Shown: positions 26,085-33,528 of the stretch, in pieces
Numbering within the stretch: position 1 is the first letter of the stretch
Layout of the letters: the number at the start of each line of letters is the position of its first letter
From: Marinobacter profundi
GTDB taxonomy: Bacteria > Pseudomonadota > Gammaproteobacteria > Pseudomonadales > Oleiphilaceae
Reading direction: 5' to 3'
Length of the DNA: 64,000 nt
Assembly: GCF_002744715.1 (NCBI RefSeq)
Contig: NZ_KZ319370.1
Span: forward strand, 372,001-436,000
Notes under the pieces: generated by a model
What the model was told of the DNA's origin: nothing
The model's database searches: none
Seen by the model: only the letters and a program-made list of their open reading frames with translations
Position numbers and translations under genes: made by a program

Positions 26085-26490
26085 TAAAAACTACCTTTTC
26101 GGCGACCAGATAATTAACAAAAGTGACGGAGGCTGTTGCGATGAGTTGCGGCGCAATCACGCCGCGGTCCAGCCAGGTGTGGAGCAGGGCAAAGCAGGCC
26201 AGGTTGAGCAGCCAGCCCAGCAGTGCACTCGCCAGGTAGCGGGGGAAAGCCCTGCGATGTGGAAGCCGGGAACAAAAGGTAAACCGATGCTGCGCCAGGT
26301 AGTTTGCAACCAGTCCGACCGTCGCGCCGGTGGCGGTCGCAGCCTCGGCCGCCATGCCCGAGTACACCAGGGCAGCCATGGACGACCAGTGCAGTAGGGT
26401 TGCCGCCCCGCCGGAGAGCAGGAAGCGGGGCAGATACGGGTGCCGGGTCATCAGCTGTTTAATCGGTTTCACGGGCCTGGATTTCACCAC
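26056..26490 (-). CDS. GtrA-family flippase-like protein
   Basis: About 144 residues with four hydrophobic helices. It has the GtrA opening RFLLSGGAATLLHWSSMAALV and GLVANYLAQHRFTFCS, and a closing VNYLVAEKVVF. GtrA proteins are thought to flip undecaprenyl-phosphate sugars across the inner membrane. The first gene of the operon, it lies just downstream of PmrA-type boxes. Start choice is uncertain: GTG at 26490 gives a basic N-terminus, and ATG at 26451 would give a shorter one. With the GtrB-like and ArnT-like genes it makes a plausible complete load-flip-transfer path. Confidence 0.85.
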   Translation of the reverse strand: MVKSRPVKPIKQLMTRHPYLPRFLLSGGAATLLHWSSMAALVYSGMAAEAATATGATVGLVANYLAQHRFTFCSRLPHRRAFPRYLASALLGWLLNLACFALLHTWLDRGVIAPQLIATASVTFVNYLVAEKVVFNEKQTRGTY

Positions 26491-26528
26491 TCAGGGGGTC
26501 AGATGGTGGCCCACTGTACGGGGGAGGT

Positions 26529-26626
26529 CTTAAGCGAGTCTTAACCGGTTGCTACCAAAAACCTTAAGACGCTCTTAAGAAATCTTTTTACACAACTTAA
26601 GCCTGCTTTAAGGCTCTCTTCTTAAT
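26529..26626. promoter_or_regulatory. Three PmrA-type boxes in a divergent promoter region
   Basis: Direct repeats with 5-nt spacers: CTTAAG-CGAGT-CTTAAC (26529-26545), CTTAAG-ACGCT-CTTAAG (26563-26579) and CTTAAG-CCTGC-TTTAAG (26596-26612), plus one further half-site CTTAAT (26621-26626). They match the known PmrA box, two (C/T)TTAA(G/T) halves spaced by 5. Box starts are 34 and 33 bp apart, close to three helical turns, so bound dimers would lie on one face. On the minus strand a TACAGT (26518-26513) lies 10 bp past the first box and may be the -10 for the gtrA-like operon. No equally clear -10 is seen for the plus strand. Confidence 0.85.
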
Positions 26627-26691
26627 CTGTCAGTCGTGATCAAAGGATGAAGCTGTTAACGCTTTGTCGCTCAATACCTTGGAGTGCGCTG

Positions 26692-27390
26692 ATGACAGAT
26701 CCGCTGATGATGTCCACATGCTGTCCCCTTGATTCCGGGGAGGTGGTTCCGGTTATGCGCTGCGCAGGTCGCTGGCTGTGTGAGGTTCAACCACGAACCG
26801 CCGTGGCTGACACGGTGATTGACTTCATCCGTCGCCGTTTCCAGCTTGCCTACGGAGCTCAGCCCTCGCTGCGGATTCCGGCTTTGTTGGCGCTGACGAC
26901 CGCCCAGGGCTCGCTGCTGGCCGCCGTCGGCGTACGGGATGCCTCCCGTGAGCGGTTGTTTCTGGAGGATTACCTGGATGAGCCCGCGGAGACGCTGATC
27001 CCGGGGCGGGGCGTGCCGGAGCGGGGGCAGATCGCCGAGATTGCCCACCTGGCGGGCGTGGAGGCCGGCACCAGTCGTTACCTGTTTCCCGCCCTGACGC
27101 TCTGGCTGCGGGATAAGGGTTACCGCTGGGTGATGTTCACCGGGACTGACCAGCTGCGTAACAGCTTTGGCCGCCTGGGCATCGAGACCCATGTGCTGGC
27201 ACCGGCAGATCCTGCCCGGCTGGCCGATGGCGGTGAGGGCTGGGGGCAATACTATGACCATCATCCGCAGGTCATGGCGGTAAGTGTCGATGCCAGCCAC
27301 CAGGCGCTGACCGCGTCCGGCCTGCTGCGACGGGTGAACTGGCTCGACAACAGCGCTGCAGAGGAGGGCCGGTATGGCTTTACTGCCTGA
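26692..27390 (+). CDS. Thermostable hemolysin family protein (putative acyltransferase)
   Basis: About 232 residues with the T_hemolysin family pattern FIRRRFQLAYGAQPSLRIPALLAL, AAVGVRDASRERLFLEDYLDEPAE and QIAEIAHLAGVEAGTSRYLFPAL. The family is named after a Vibrio hemolysin, but its sequence looks like a GNAT-type acyltransferase fold, so the toxin label is doubtful. The ATG at 26692 has GGAG 9 nt upstream; the ATG at 26647 has AAGG directly against it and is less likely. It overlaps the next gene by 17 nt and is the first gene of a five-gene operon behind PmrA-type boxes. It may load or transfer the product of the AMP-ligase. Confidence 0.75.
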   Translation: MTDPLMMSTCCPLDSGEVVPVMRCAGRWLCEVQPRTAVADTVIDFIRRRFQLAYGAQPSLRIPALLALTTAQGSLLAAVGVRDASRERLFLEDYLDEPAETLIPGRGVPERGQIAEIAHLAGVEAGTSRYLFPALTLWLRDKGYRWVMFTGTDQLRNSFGRLGIETHVLAPADPARLADGGEGWGQYYDHHPQVMAVSVDASHQALTASGLLRRVNWLDNSAAEEGRYGFTA

Positions 27391-28909
27391 GCTGATAGCG
27401 CGCCTGGCGGCACGCCAGCCCGAGACACCTGCCCTGGTTACCGGGAAGGAAACACTTACCTACCGCGAGCTGCTCAACGCCGCCGGTAACCTGGCGGCGA
27501 TCCTGAAAGCCCGTGGGCTGACGCGGCTCGGGCTGGCGGGTGACAATGCCATTGGCTGGGTGGTAGCTGACCTGGCCTGCCTGATGGCCCGAATTGTCTG
27601 TGTGCCGGTGCCAGGCTTTTTTTCTGCCCAGCAATCCGCCCACCTGACCGCCATGGCGGGGCTCGAGGGTCTGCTGGAAGTCCTGCCGCCGTCAGCGGCG
27701 GCGCAAGAGGAAGATGCCTCTGGGCTGGAGCGCCTGACGGCACGGGTGGCGTTGCGCCGGCTGCCCGCGGGTGGACCGCTGGCACCGTTGCCGCCGGGTA
27801 CCGCCAAGATCACCTTTACCTCGGGCTCTACCGGCAATCCCAAGGGCGTCTGCCTGTCTGCTGCCCAGCTCACCGCAACCACCCTGGCATTGGGCCGGAG
27901 GCTGGAGGCTGTGGCGCTGCAGCGGCACCTGTGTGTGCTTCCGCTGGCGACCCTGCTGGAGAACATCGCCGGGGTTTATCTGCCCCTGAGCCTCGGAGCC
28001 ACGGTGGTGCTGGAGCCCCTCGCCAGTCTCGGATTCACCGGCAGCAGTCAGCTGGAGATTCCCCGCCTGCTGGCTGTTATCAACCGGGTTCGCCCCCATT
28101 CCGTCATCCTGGTGCCTGAACTGGCGTCGGTGCTGGTCGGTGCTGCCGAAACCGGGGCACTGGATACCGCGCCCTTCCAGTTCGTAGCGGTGGGCGGTGG
28201 CAAGGTGTCGCCCCGGATGCTGGCGCGTGCCCGGGCGGTGGGGCTGCCGATGTATGAGGGTTACGGCCTGTCGGAATGTGGTTCGGTGGTGGCGCTCAAT
28301 GTGCCGGGTGCGGCCCGGGCCGGCACCGTTGGGCGTCCGCTGGATCATGTGGCGGTTGCCGTTGGTGACGATGGTGAAATCCGCATAGCCGGCAGTACCC
28401 ACCTGGGCTATCTGGGTGAGCCCCGGGAGCCGGGTGCGGAACTTGCGACCGGCGATCTGGGGCGGTTCGACAACGGTTTCCTGGTCGTCAACGGTCGCCG
28501 CAAGAACCTGCTGATCACCAGTTACGGCCGCAATATCAGTCCGGAATGGCTGGAAAGCGAGCTGGTGCAGGCCGCCGGCGCCCGCCAGGCCTTTGTGTTT
28601 GGCGAGGGCGAGCCGCACCCCTGTGCCCTGCTGGCGGTGGGCAGCGGCAGCCCGGCGGAGATTGCCGCGGCCCTTGCCGGGCTGAACGCGCGGCTGCCGG
28701 ATTACATGCGCCTGCAAACCGTTTATCTGCGCCGGCAGCCGTGGACCCGGGAGGACGGATACCTGACCGCCAATGGCCGCCCGCTGCGGAGCCGGCTGAA
28801 TGAGGACCTGCCTGCGCTGCTGGCCAGCGCCCACCCCCTGACACTCGATGTTTCGTGTGCTGCCCCGGCCGAACCGGCGGCGGAAATTACCCAAGTTGAG
28901 GAGTTTTAA
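27374..28909 (+). CDS. AMP-dependent ligase (acyl-CoA synthetase-like)
   Basis: A 511-residue ANL-superfamily enzyme. The P-loop is FTSGSTGNPKGVCLS, followed by MYEGYGLSECGSVVALN, the adenylate Asp in ATGDLG, and the hinge region NGRRKNLLITSYGRNISPEWLE. The expected A10 catalytic Lys position near the C-terminus reads NGRPLRSR (467-474), with Arg in place of Lys, which may weaken or alter adenylation. The sequence is typical of long-chain acyl-CoA synthetase relatives. It overlaps the thermostable hemolysin family gene, and 1 nt separates it from the HDO gene. Likely role: activate a carboxylic (perhaps fatty) acid for this operon. The substrate is unknown. Confidence 0.85.
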   Translation: MALLPELIARLAARQPETPALVTGKETLTYRELLNAAGNLAAILKARGLTRLGLAGDNAIGWVVADLACLMARIVCVPVPGFFSAQQSAHLTAMAGLEGLLEVLPPSAAAQEEDASGLERLTARVALRRLPAGGPLAPLPPGTAKITFTSGSTGNPKGVCLSAAQLTATTLALGRRLEAVALQRHLCVLPLATLLENIAGVYLPLSLGATVVLEPLASLGFTGSSQLEIPRLLAVINRVRPHSVILVPELASVLVGAAETGALDTAPFQFVAVGGGKVSPRMLARARAVGLPMYEGYGLSECGSVVALNVPGAARAGTVGRPLDHVAVAVGDDGEIRIAGSTHLGYLGEPREPGAELATGDLGRFDNGFLVVNGRRKNLLITSYGRNISPEWLESELVQAAGARQAFVFGEGEPHPCALLAVGSGSPAEIAAALAGLNARLPDYMRLQTVYLRRQPWTREDGYLTANGRPLRSRLNEDLPALLASAHPLTLDVSCAAPAEPAAEITQVEEF

Positions 28910-28910
28910 T

Positions 28911-29594
28911 ATGTCGTTTTTCCAGATACTTCAGGATGAAACCGCCGAAGATCGCAAGCACGTGACCGGCGCGCCGGCGTTTACCGCCATTCCGCAGGGC
29001 CGCTTCAGTCGCGCCAGTTACACCTGGTTCCTGACCCAGGCCTTTCATCATGTGAAGCATACCGCCCCGCTGATGATGGCCTGTGGTGCACGGTTGCCGG
29101 AGCGGCTGGAATTTGTCCGCAAGGCGCTGGTGGAGTACATCGAGGAAGAGTATGGCCACCATGAGTGGATTCTTGATGACCTGGCCGCCTGCGGTGAAGA
29201 CCGGGAGGCCATTCGTCAGGGTGATCCGGACCTGTCGATCCGGCTGATGGTGTCCTACCTCTATGACCAGATTAACCGCGGCAATCCGATTGGCCTGTTC
29301 GGTATGGTGCAGGTGCTGGAAGGCACCAGCATCGACCTGGCCACTCCCATGGGGCAGAAAATTCAGCAGAACCTGGGCCTGCCCGACAAGGCGATGAGCT
29401 ACCTGTTTTCCCATGGAGCCCTGGACCAGGACCATTTCGAGTTTTTCCGCGGACTGATGGACCAGATTACGGACCCACAGGACCAGAAGGCCATCATCGA
29501 CACCGCCAGGATCTGCTACCGGCTGTACGGTGACATGCTGCACAGCATTCCGCTGCCGGCCCGCACCGAGGAGAAGGCCCATGAAATTGCATAA
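28911..29594 (+). CDS. Haem-oxygenase-like diiron oxidase (TenA/UndA-like HDO)
   Basis: A 227-residue all-helical protein. It has the six-ligand HDO pattern: E80-x2-H83 (EYGH), E137 (VLEGTS) and H168-x3-D172-x2-H175 (HGALDQDH). Ligand spacing is close to that of UndA (E101, H104, E159, H194, D198, H201, from memory). Members of this superfamily use a diiron site for oxidative decarboxylation, C-N cleavage or N-oxygenation. The ATG at 28911 follows GAGGAG at 28898-28903; the upstream in-frame ATG lies inside the ligase gene. It overlaps the SDR gene by 14 nt. I infer oxidation of a ligase-activated or free acid; the product is not predictable. Confidence 0.82.
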   Translation: MSFFQILQDETAEDRKHVTGAPAFTAIPQGRFSRASYTWFLTQAFHHVKHTAPLMMACGARLPERLEFVRKALVEYIEEEYGHHEWILDDLAACGEDREAIRQGDPDLSIRLMVSYLYDQINRGNPIGLFGMVQVLEGTSIDLATPMGQKIQQNLGLPDKAMSYLFSHGALDQDHFEFFRGLMDQITDPQDQKAIIDTARICYRLYGDMLHSIPLPARTEEKAHEIA

Positions 29595-30363
29595 CCGGGT
29601 CTTCCTGCTGCTGGGTGGCACCGGGGGAATTGGCCAGGCATTGATCAGCCCGTTGCAGGCCGGTGGTGCCAGGGTGATCGTGGCGTCCCGCCAGTCGCAG
29701 AACGCCGCGGTTCCGGCCGGAGTCGAGGTGGTGGCGCTGGATCTGGCTGCGGCGGATCTCGACCAGCAGCTGGATCAGCTGTCCCGCGCCCATCCGGAGA
29801 TTGACGGGGTCATCCACTGCGCCGGTCAGAACCGGTTCGCCGCCGTTGATCGTCTGACGGTGGAGGCGATTGACGACCAGCTTACCGTCAACCTGCGCAG
29901 CGCAATGCTGGTTGGCCGGCATTTTGCGCCGCGCTTTGCAGCCTCCGGCCGCGGCGCCCTGGTGTTTGTCGGTTCCACCTTCGGCAGCATCGGCTTTCCC
30001 GGCTACACCGCTTACTGCGCCAGCAAGTTTGGCCTGCGCGGCTTCTCCGAGGCGTTGCGCCGGGAACTGGCGGACACCGCAGTCCAGGTACTTTATGTGG
30101 CCCCCCGTGCCACGGCAACCGCGATGAATCCGGAGGCGGTTAACCAGCTCAACAAAGCGCTCGGCAACAAGACCGATTCGCCGCAGCAGGTGGCGGCGGA
30201 AATTATCCGTGCGATGGTGCGGGGTGAGCGTCGCCGGTTCCTCGGCTGGCCGGAAAAACTCTTCGTGGTCATTAATGGCATCCTCCCGAAGCTTGTCGAC
30301 AAGGCCATGCTCAAACAGCTGCCGGTCATCCGCCGGTTTCTTGATACAGGAGTCACATCATGA
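29581..30363 (+). CDS. Short-chain dehydrogenase/reductase
   Basis: A 260-residue classical SDR with the cofactor motif GGTGGIG near the N-terminus, IHCAGQN (the NAG position), a catalytic Ser in FVGSTFGS, and YTAYCASKFGL (YxxxK). The later KTDSPQQVAAEIIRAM block resembles acyl-chain reductases of lipid metabolism. The ATG at 29581 lies inside the end of the HDO gene. Its stop overlaps the TPR gene by 4 nt as ATGA. It probably reduces or oxidises an intermediate made by the ligase and HDO. The C-terminal helix (VVINGILPKLVDKAML) suggests membrane association. Confidence 0.9.
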   Translation: MKLHNRVFLLLGGTGGIGQALISPLQAGGARVIVASRQSQNAAVPAGVEVVALDLAAADLDQQLDQLSRAHPEIDGVIHCAGQNRFAAVDRLTVEAIDDQLTVNLRSAMLVGRHFAPRFAASGRGALVFVGSTFGSIGFPGYTAYCASKFGLRGFSEALRRELADTAVQVLYVAPRATATAMNPEAVNQLNKALGNKTDSPQQVAAEIIRAMVRGERRRFLGWPEKLFVVINGILPKLVDKAMLKQLPVIRRFLDTGVTS

Positions 30364-30980
30364 AGGTTTTGCTGGCCGTTCTGGGCCTGGTTCTGGCCCT
30401 GCCTGCGCTGGCGGGGGATCTGCAGTCCGACCTGCAGGGGATCCAGCAGCGCTGGGCCGAGGTCCAGTACCAGTTGCCGGACAAGGACCGCGAAGGCGCC
30501 TTCGAGCAGTTGGCACAACAGACCGAAGCCCTGGTCGCGGCCTACCCGGAGCGGGCCGAGCCGCTGATCTGGCACGGTATTACCCTGAGCACCTGGGCGG
30601 GCGCCAAGGGGGGCCTGGGGGCGCTCGGGCTGGTGAAGGAGGCCCGCGCGGCGCTGGAGTCTGCCTTGACCATCGATCATGCCGCGCTGGAAGGGTCCGC
30701 CTACACCTCGCTGGGCAGTCTGTACTACCAGGTGCCAGGCTGGCCCCTGTCGTTCGGGGATGACGAGAAGGCGCAGAAATACCTGCAAAGTGCGCTCAAG
30801 CTGAACCCCGAAGGGATTGACCCGAACTATTTCTTCGGCGACTTCCTGCTCGGGCAGGGTGAAACCAAGCGTGCCCGGGTCTACCTGGAGCGGGCGCTGA
30901 ATGCGCCGCCCCGTCCGGGCCGGGAAGTTGCCGACGATGGCCGGCGGAACGAAATCCGTAGCAGGCTGGCAGGCCTCTGA
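30360..30980 (+). CDS. Secreted TPR-like protein closing the HDO operon
   Basis: A 206-residue protein with a signal peptide (MKVLLAVLGLVLALPALA, cleaved after AGD region) and two to three TPR-like helix pairs, including KEARAALESALTIDHAALEGSAYTSLGSL and GETKRARVYLERALNAPPR. It resembles the periplasmic TPR proteins of the TatT/TRAP type. It is coupled to the SDR by ATGA and is the last gene of the operon. A periplasmic helper, perhaps for export of the operon's product, is a reasonable guess only. Confidence 0.75.
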   Translation: MKVLLAVLGLVLALPALAGDLQSDLQGIQQRWAEVQYQLPDKDREGAFEQLAQQTEALVAAYPERAEPLIWHGITLSTWAGAKGGLGALGLVKEARAALESALTIDHAALEGSAYTSLGSLYYQVPGWPLSFGDDEKAQKYLQSALKLNPEGIDPNYFFGDFLLGQGETKRARVYLERALNAPPRPGREVADDGRRNEIRSRLAGL

Positions 30981-31074
30981 GTATTGCCGTAACCGGGTCA
31001 TCGCTGTGTGTGTGGGGTTGGACTACACTTCCTGTTGAACGAGGCAAAGTCGTCAGTGGGGAGATGGGGCGTCC

Positions 31075-32571
31075 ATGGGGAAGCAGTCGACCGTTTCCGG
31101 AGAGTTGCTTGCAAGACTGGCAGCGGGTGTGCCCGGCGTGCTGTTTACCTATTGGCTCAGCGCCACCGAGGACCAGCACTGTTTCCCGTTTCTGGGCGAG
31201 CGTGCCAGGCCGTTGTTTGGCCTGGCACCCGAGGCTCTCGCGGCTTCTGCCGACCCGTTGTTTGCCCTGATTCATCCGGAGGACGTGGCGGGCCTGGCCG
31301 ACAGTATCGTGGCGTCCGCCCGAACGCTGACGCCCTGGCAGTACCGTGGTCGCCTGCGGCTGCAATCCGGCGAGTTCCAGTGGTTTGAAGGCAGTTCAAC
31401 GCCGGAGCGCCAGGACGATGGCAGTACCCTCTGGTATGGCTATTTCAACAACATCCAGTATTACAAAGAGCTGGAGGTCTCGCTCAGGGAGAGCGAGGCG
31501 GAGTTCGCGTTCCAGGCGCAGTTCCAGAAACTGATCGCAAAACTGTCCACCCGCTTCATCAACCTGGGGTTCGGTACCATTGACCAGGGTATCGACGAGT
31601 TGCTGATGGAGATCGGCAAATTCTTCGGGGTCGACCGCGCCTACCTGTATCACTTTTCCGACGATTACCGCGTCATGACCAACAGCCATGAATGGTGTGG
31701 CAAAGGTGTGCCATCGCTCAAGGCTTCCCAGCAGCAGGTTGCCATCGAATCCTTCCACTGGTGGCATGACCGGATCCACGAGATGGTCAGCCGGGGGCGG
31801 GTTATTTTCGTTGAGGATGTCAGGCGGTTGCCGAAACGGGCCCACCAGGAGCGCAAACTGCTGCTGGAGCAGGGCGTGGCTTCAATGTTCTGTGTTCCGG
31901 TCCAGATCCGCGGCCGGGTAACCGGATTCTTCGGGGTCGATTCGTTGCGCAAGCGCCAGTGGCGGCGGGACCAGGCTGACCTTCTGGTGATCATTTCCGG
32001 ATTGCTGTCGGGGGCCCTGGAGCGCCACCGGCTGGAGGAGAAGCTGTTAAACCAGTCGATCCGTGACCCGCTGACCGGGCTGCACAACCGTCGCTACCTG
32101 ATCCCCCGCCTTGAGGAACTGCTTGGCCGCAGCCAAAGGTTCGGGGATACCTTTTCCCTCGCGCTGTTCGATGTTGACCATTTCAAGCAGATCAATGATT
32201 CGGTGGGTCACCTGGCGGGTGACCATATCCTGCGCCAGTTTGCCGGTGTGCTAAGGCAACAGGCACGCACCACCGATGTGGTGGTCCGCTTCGGCGGCGA
32301 AGAGTTCATTGTTGTATTTGTCGGTACTGCCGCGGAGGATGCGGTACCCATCGTTCAACGGATTATCGAGGCCGTGCGACAGGCCTTGTTCCAGGCCGGG
32401 GGGTCCGCGGTCCATGTCACGGTCAGTGCGGGTATGGTCGGGCTGGGTGAGGTTCCGGCGCTGCCTGACACCCCGGATTCGCTGATCGGACGGGCGGACG
32501 AGCGCCTGTACCGCGCCAAAGCGGCGGGTCGTGACTGTCTGGTAAGTGCATCAGGAATCGTCCGCATATAA
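31075..32571 (+). CDS. PAS-GAF-GGDEF diguanylate cyclase
   Basis: A 498-residue soluble signalling protein. It has an N-terminal PAS-like domain (about 1-130), a GAF domain (about 165-310, with FFGVDRAYLYHFSDDYR and CVPVQIRGRVTGFFGVDSL), and a C-terminal GGDEF domain with DPLTGLHNRRYL, DVDHFKQINDSVGH and an intact active site GGEEF. An inhibitory I-site RTTD lies five residues before it. It should make c-di-GMP from two GTP under control of whatever the PAS and GAF domains sense. GGGGAG precedes the start. It is monocistronic by position and lies 83 nt upstream of a sulfur-oxidation operon on the same strand. Confidence 0.92.
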   Translation: MGKQSTVSGELLARLAAGVPGVLFTYWLSATEDQHCFPFLGERARPLFGLAPEALAASADPLFALIHPEDVAGLADSIVASARTLTPWQYRGRLRLQSGEFQWFEGSSTPERQDDGSTLWYGYFNNIQYYKELEVSLRESEAEFAFQAQFQKLIAKLSTRFINLGFGTIDQGIDELLMEIGKFFGVDRAYLYHFSDDYRVMTNSHEWCGKGVPSLKASQQQVAIESFHWWHDRIHEMVSRGRVIFVEDVRRLPKRAHQERKLLLEQGVASMFCVPVQIRGRVTGFFGVDSLRKRQWRRDQADLLVIISGLLSGALERHRLEEKLLNQSIRDPLTGLHNRRYLIPRLEELLGRSQRFGDTFSLALFDVDHFKQINDSVGHLAGDHILRQFAGVLRQQARTTDVVVRFGGEEFIVVFVGTAAEDAVPIVQRIIEAVRQALFQAGGSAVHVTVSAGMVGLGEVPALPDTPDSLIGRADERLYRAKAAGRDCLVSASGIVRI

Positions 32572-32615
32572 GAAACGGGCATTTCCCTTTATATTTCCTT
32601 TTGGTATAACCTTAG

Positions 32616-32629
32616 AATCAAATTTGATT
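32616..32629. promoter_or_regulatory. Perfect palindrome, possible operator of the persulfide operon
   Basis: AATCAAATTTGATT is a perfect 14-bp palindrome 25 nt before the MBL start. It lies 5 nt downstream of a -10-like TATAAC (32605-32610). A repressor bound here would block transcription. Sulfide-responsive repressors such as BigR bind A/T-rich palindromes in this position, but no such regulator gene is seen nearby. Confidence 0.5.
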
Positions 32630-32654
32630 TCCGACCCGGAAAGAGGTAAATGCC

Positions 32655-33521
32655 GTGACCAATCCGATCGTTCAGCATTTCTTTGACGAACCGACCAACA
32701 CCTTCAGTTATGTGGTGAGGGACCCGGCAAGCGATGCCTGCGCCATCGTCGATTCCGTCCTTGATTTCGACTACGCGGCGGGCCGTACCGATGTGCGCTC
32801 GGCGGATGAGATCATCGCCTATGTCCGCAGCGAAGGCCTGCGGGTGGAGTGGATTGTCGAAACCCATGTCCACGCCGACCACCTTTCCGCCGCTCCCTAT
32901 CTGCATGAAAAACTGGGTGGCAAGACCGGTATCGGTGCCCAGATTGTCGCCGTGCAGGAAATCTTCGGCAAGGCCTTCAATGCCGGCACCGAGTTTGCCC
33001 GTGATGGCAGTCAGTTTGACCGTCTGTTCAACGACGGCGATACCTTCATGATCGGTGAGCTTGAAGGCCGGGTGATGCATACGCCGGGCCACACCCCGGC
33101 CTGTCTGACCTACGTATTTGGTGATGCGGCCTTTGTGGGTGACACCCTGTTCATGCCGGATTACGGCACCGCCCGGTGTGATTTCCCGGGTGGCGATGCC
33201 CGTACGCTCTACCGCTCCATCCAGAAGGTGCTGGCACTGCCGCCGGAAACCCGGATCTTCCTGTGCCACGACTACAAGGCGCCGGGCCGTGAGGAGTACC
33301 AGCACATGACCACGGTGGCCGCCGAGCGCGAGGCCAATGTCCATGTTCACGATGGCGTCACCGAAGACGAGTTTGTCCGGATGCGCAGCGAGCGGGATGC
33401 CACCCTGGACATGCCGCGGCTGATTCTGCCGTCGGTACAGGTCAATATGCGGGCCGGCCAGATGCCGCCGGCGGAGGATAACGGTCAGGTTTACCTGAAA
33501 GTTCCGCTGAACCTGTTCTGA
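32655..33521 (+). CDS. Persulfide-dioxygenase-like MBL-fold enzyme
   Basis: A 288-residue ETHE1/Blh-type metallo-beta-lactamase-fold protein. The metal-binding motif is HVHADH (in ETHVHADHLSAAPYL), followed by HTPGHTPACLTY, GDTLFMPDYGTARCDFPGGDA (with the ETHE1-type Asp) and FLCHDYK. Such enzymes oxidise glutathione persulfide to sulfite. GTG at 32655 follows AGAGG; the nearby ATG at 32650 is out of frame. It lies 8 nt upstream of a SulP transporter, a pairing known from sulfide-detoxification operons, and the transporter would export or import the sulfur oxyanion. Confidence 0.88.
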   Translation: MTNPIVQHFFDEPTNTFSYVVRDPASDACAIVDSVLDFDYAAGRTDVRSADEIIAYVRSEGLRVEWIVETHVHADHLSAAPYLHEKLGGKTGIGAQIVAVQEIFGKAFNAGTEFARDGSQFDRLFNDGDTFMIGELEGRVMHTPGHTPACLTYVFGDAAFVGDTLFMPDYGTARCDFPGGDARTLYRSIQKVLALPPETRIFLCHDYKAPGREEYQHMTTVAAEREANVHVHDGVTEDEFVRMRSERDATLDMPRLILPSVQVNMRAGQMPPAEDNGQVYLKVPLNLF

Positions 33522-33528
33522 CACGCTG

